A stretch of DNA of 5,593 nt from Deltaproteobacteria bacterium (lineage in GTDB: Bacteria; Desulfobacterota; Desulfobacteria; Desulfobacterales; Desulfatirhabdiaceae), in NCBI GenBank assembly GCA_021778975.1, contig JAJYBO010000208.1, positions 1 through 5,593 on the forward strand. Reading direction: 5' to 3'. The notes beneath the pieces were generated by a model that saw nothing but the letters and a program-made list of their open reading frames with translations, had not been told where the DNA came from and did not search any database. A program made the translations under genes and the position numbers. This document shows, piece by piece, positions 5,297-5,593 of this stretch (its first letter is position 1; every line of letters starts with the position of its first letter).

Positions 5297-5593
5297 TCAA
5301 CGAGCCATCGTTATCCTCTTGACCTCATCTTGTGTAAACTTTTTCGGACATTGGTTTCTGTGTAAAAAGTTTTGTACGATCTTCAACGGGATTCGTTCAG
5401 GCTTAGCCATTTCAGCGAAAACGCCTTGAAAATCTTCGGACGCCAGCAATGAGCCGTCATCCAAAAATTCAGGTACTTTTCTTTCTTTTCCCCTTGCTGT
5501 ATCGATTTTTTGGACTTTCTTGTAAATCGTTTTCGCCTCGAGAAACGCCTTGCGGATTAGGTTTTCCCATTTATCTGCTGGTTGAAACAGTCC
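5297..5593 (-). CDS. C-terminal part of an unrecognised protein, cut by the window edge
   Basis: The minus frame is open from the right edge to a TGA at 5297-5299, giving 98 residues beginning GLFQPADKWE and ending DEVKRITMAR. No start codon is needed, as the 5' end lies outside the window. The sequence is charged and Lys-rich: a helix at about 8-30 (KWENLIRKAFLEAKTIYKKV), a short acidic middle (PEFLDDGSLLASEDF, 41-55), and a helical end (PLKIVQNFLHRN, 69-80). There is no membrane segment and no catalytic motif I recognise; it lacks the tyrosine-recombinase C-terminal signature, so there is no sign it is the integrase. The frame is continuous, uses ordinary codons, and is followed at once by a strong terminator, which supports a real gene. 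Function unknown. Confidence 0.75.
   Translation of the reverse strand, partial: GLFQPADKWENLIRKAFLEAKTIYKKVQKIDTARGKERKVPEFLDDGSLLASEDFQGVFAEMAKPERIPLKIVQNFLHRNQCPKKFTQDEVKRITMAR

Overview
The window looks like the replication and control region of a mobile genetic element (plasmid, integrative element, prophage or phage satellite) from a Gram-negative-type bacterium. Every credible gene is on the minus strand, starts follow good Shine-Dalgarno sites, and sigma70-like promoters are visible. The style of the small HTH protein and of the 130-residue protein reminds me of Desulfobacterota (deltaproteobacterial) elements, but that is an impression from composition and motifs and not a taxonomic call. 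No integrase, capsid, conjugation, toxin, resistance, rRNA, tRNA or CRISPR feature was found.

Reading in the direction of transcription (right to left): a gene cut by the right edge (5297 to beyond 5593, unrecognised) ends in a strong terminator (5233-5278). A regulatory region (about 5072-5220), rich in CGACA motifs and inverted repeats, then leads into a two-gene operon: an 83-residue winged-HTH protein (4810-5061) overlapping by four bases a 679-residue primase-helicase (2774-4813). The latter joins an archaeo-eukaryotic-type primase/polymerase domain, a linker, a RepA-like hexameric helicase domain and a C-terminal extension. A second region (2652-2744), with five copies of TTACGAATT including a perfect 24-bp palindrome and a long hairpin, precedes an operon of a 76-residue unknown protein (2386-2616), a complete SF2 DECH-box helicase (1019-2389) and perhaps a 37-residue peptide (916-1029). 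A third region (689-899), with at least seven palindromic TTATACA sites, precedes a 130-residue probable DNA-binding protein (287-679) and a 39-residue helical peptide (162-281) missing from ordinary ORF lists. The last 161 bases hold nothing I can support.

Working model (inference): the primase-helicase unwinds and primes the element, the SF2 helicase remodels or restarts forks, and the small HTH and 130-residue proteins regulate or initiate. The most notable feature is that each of the three transcription units has its own, unrelated cluster of inverted repeats. Any of these clusters could be an operator, an origin or a partition site. The TTATACA array and the TTACGAATT hairpins are the best candidates for a new cis-acting system.
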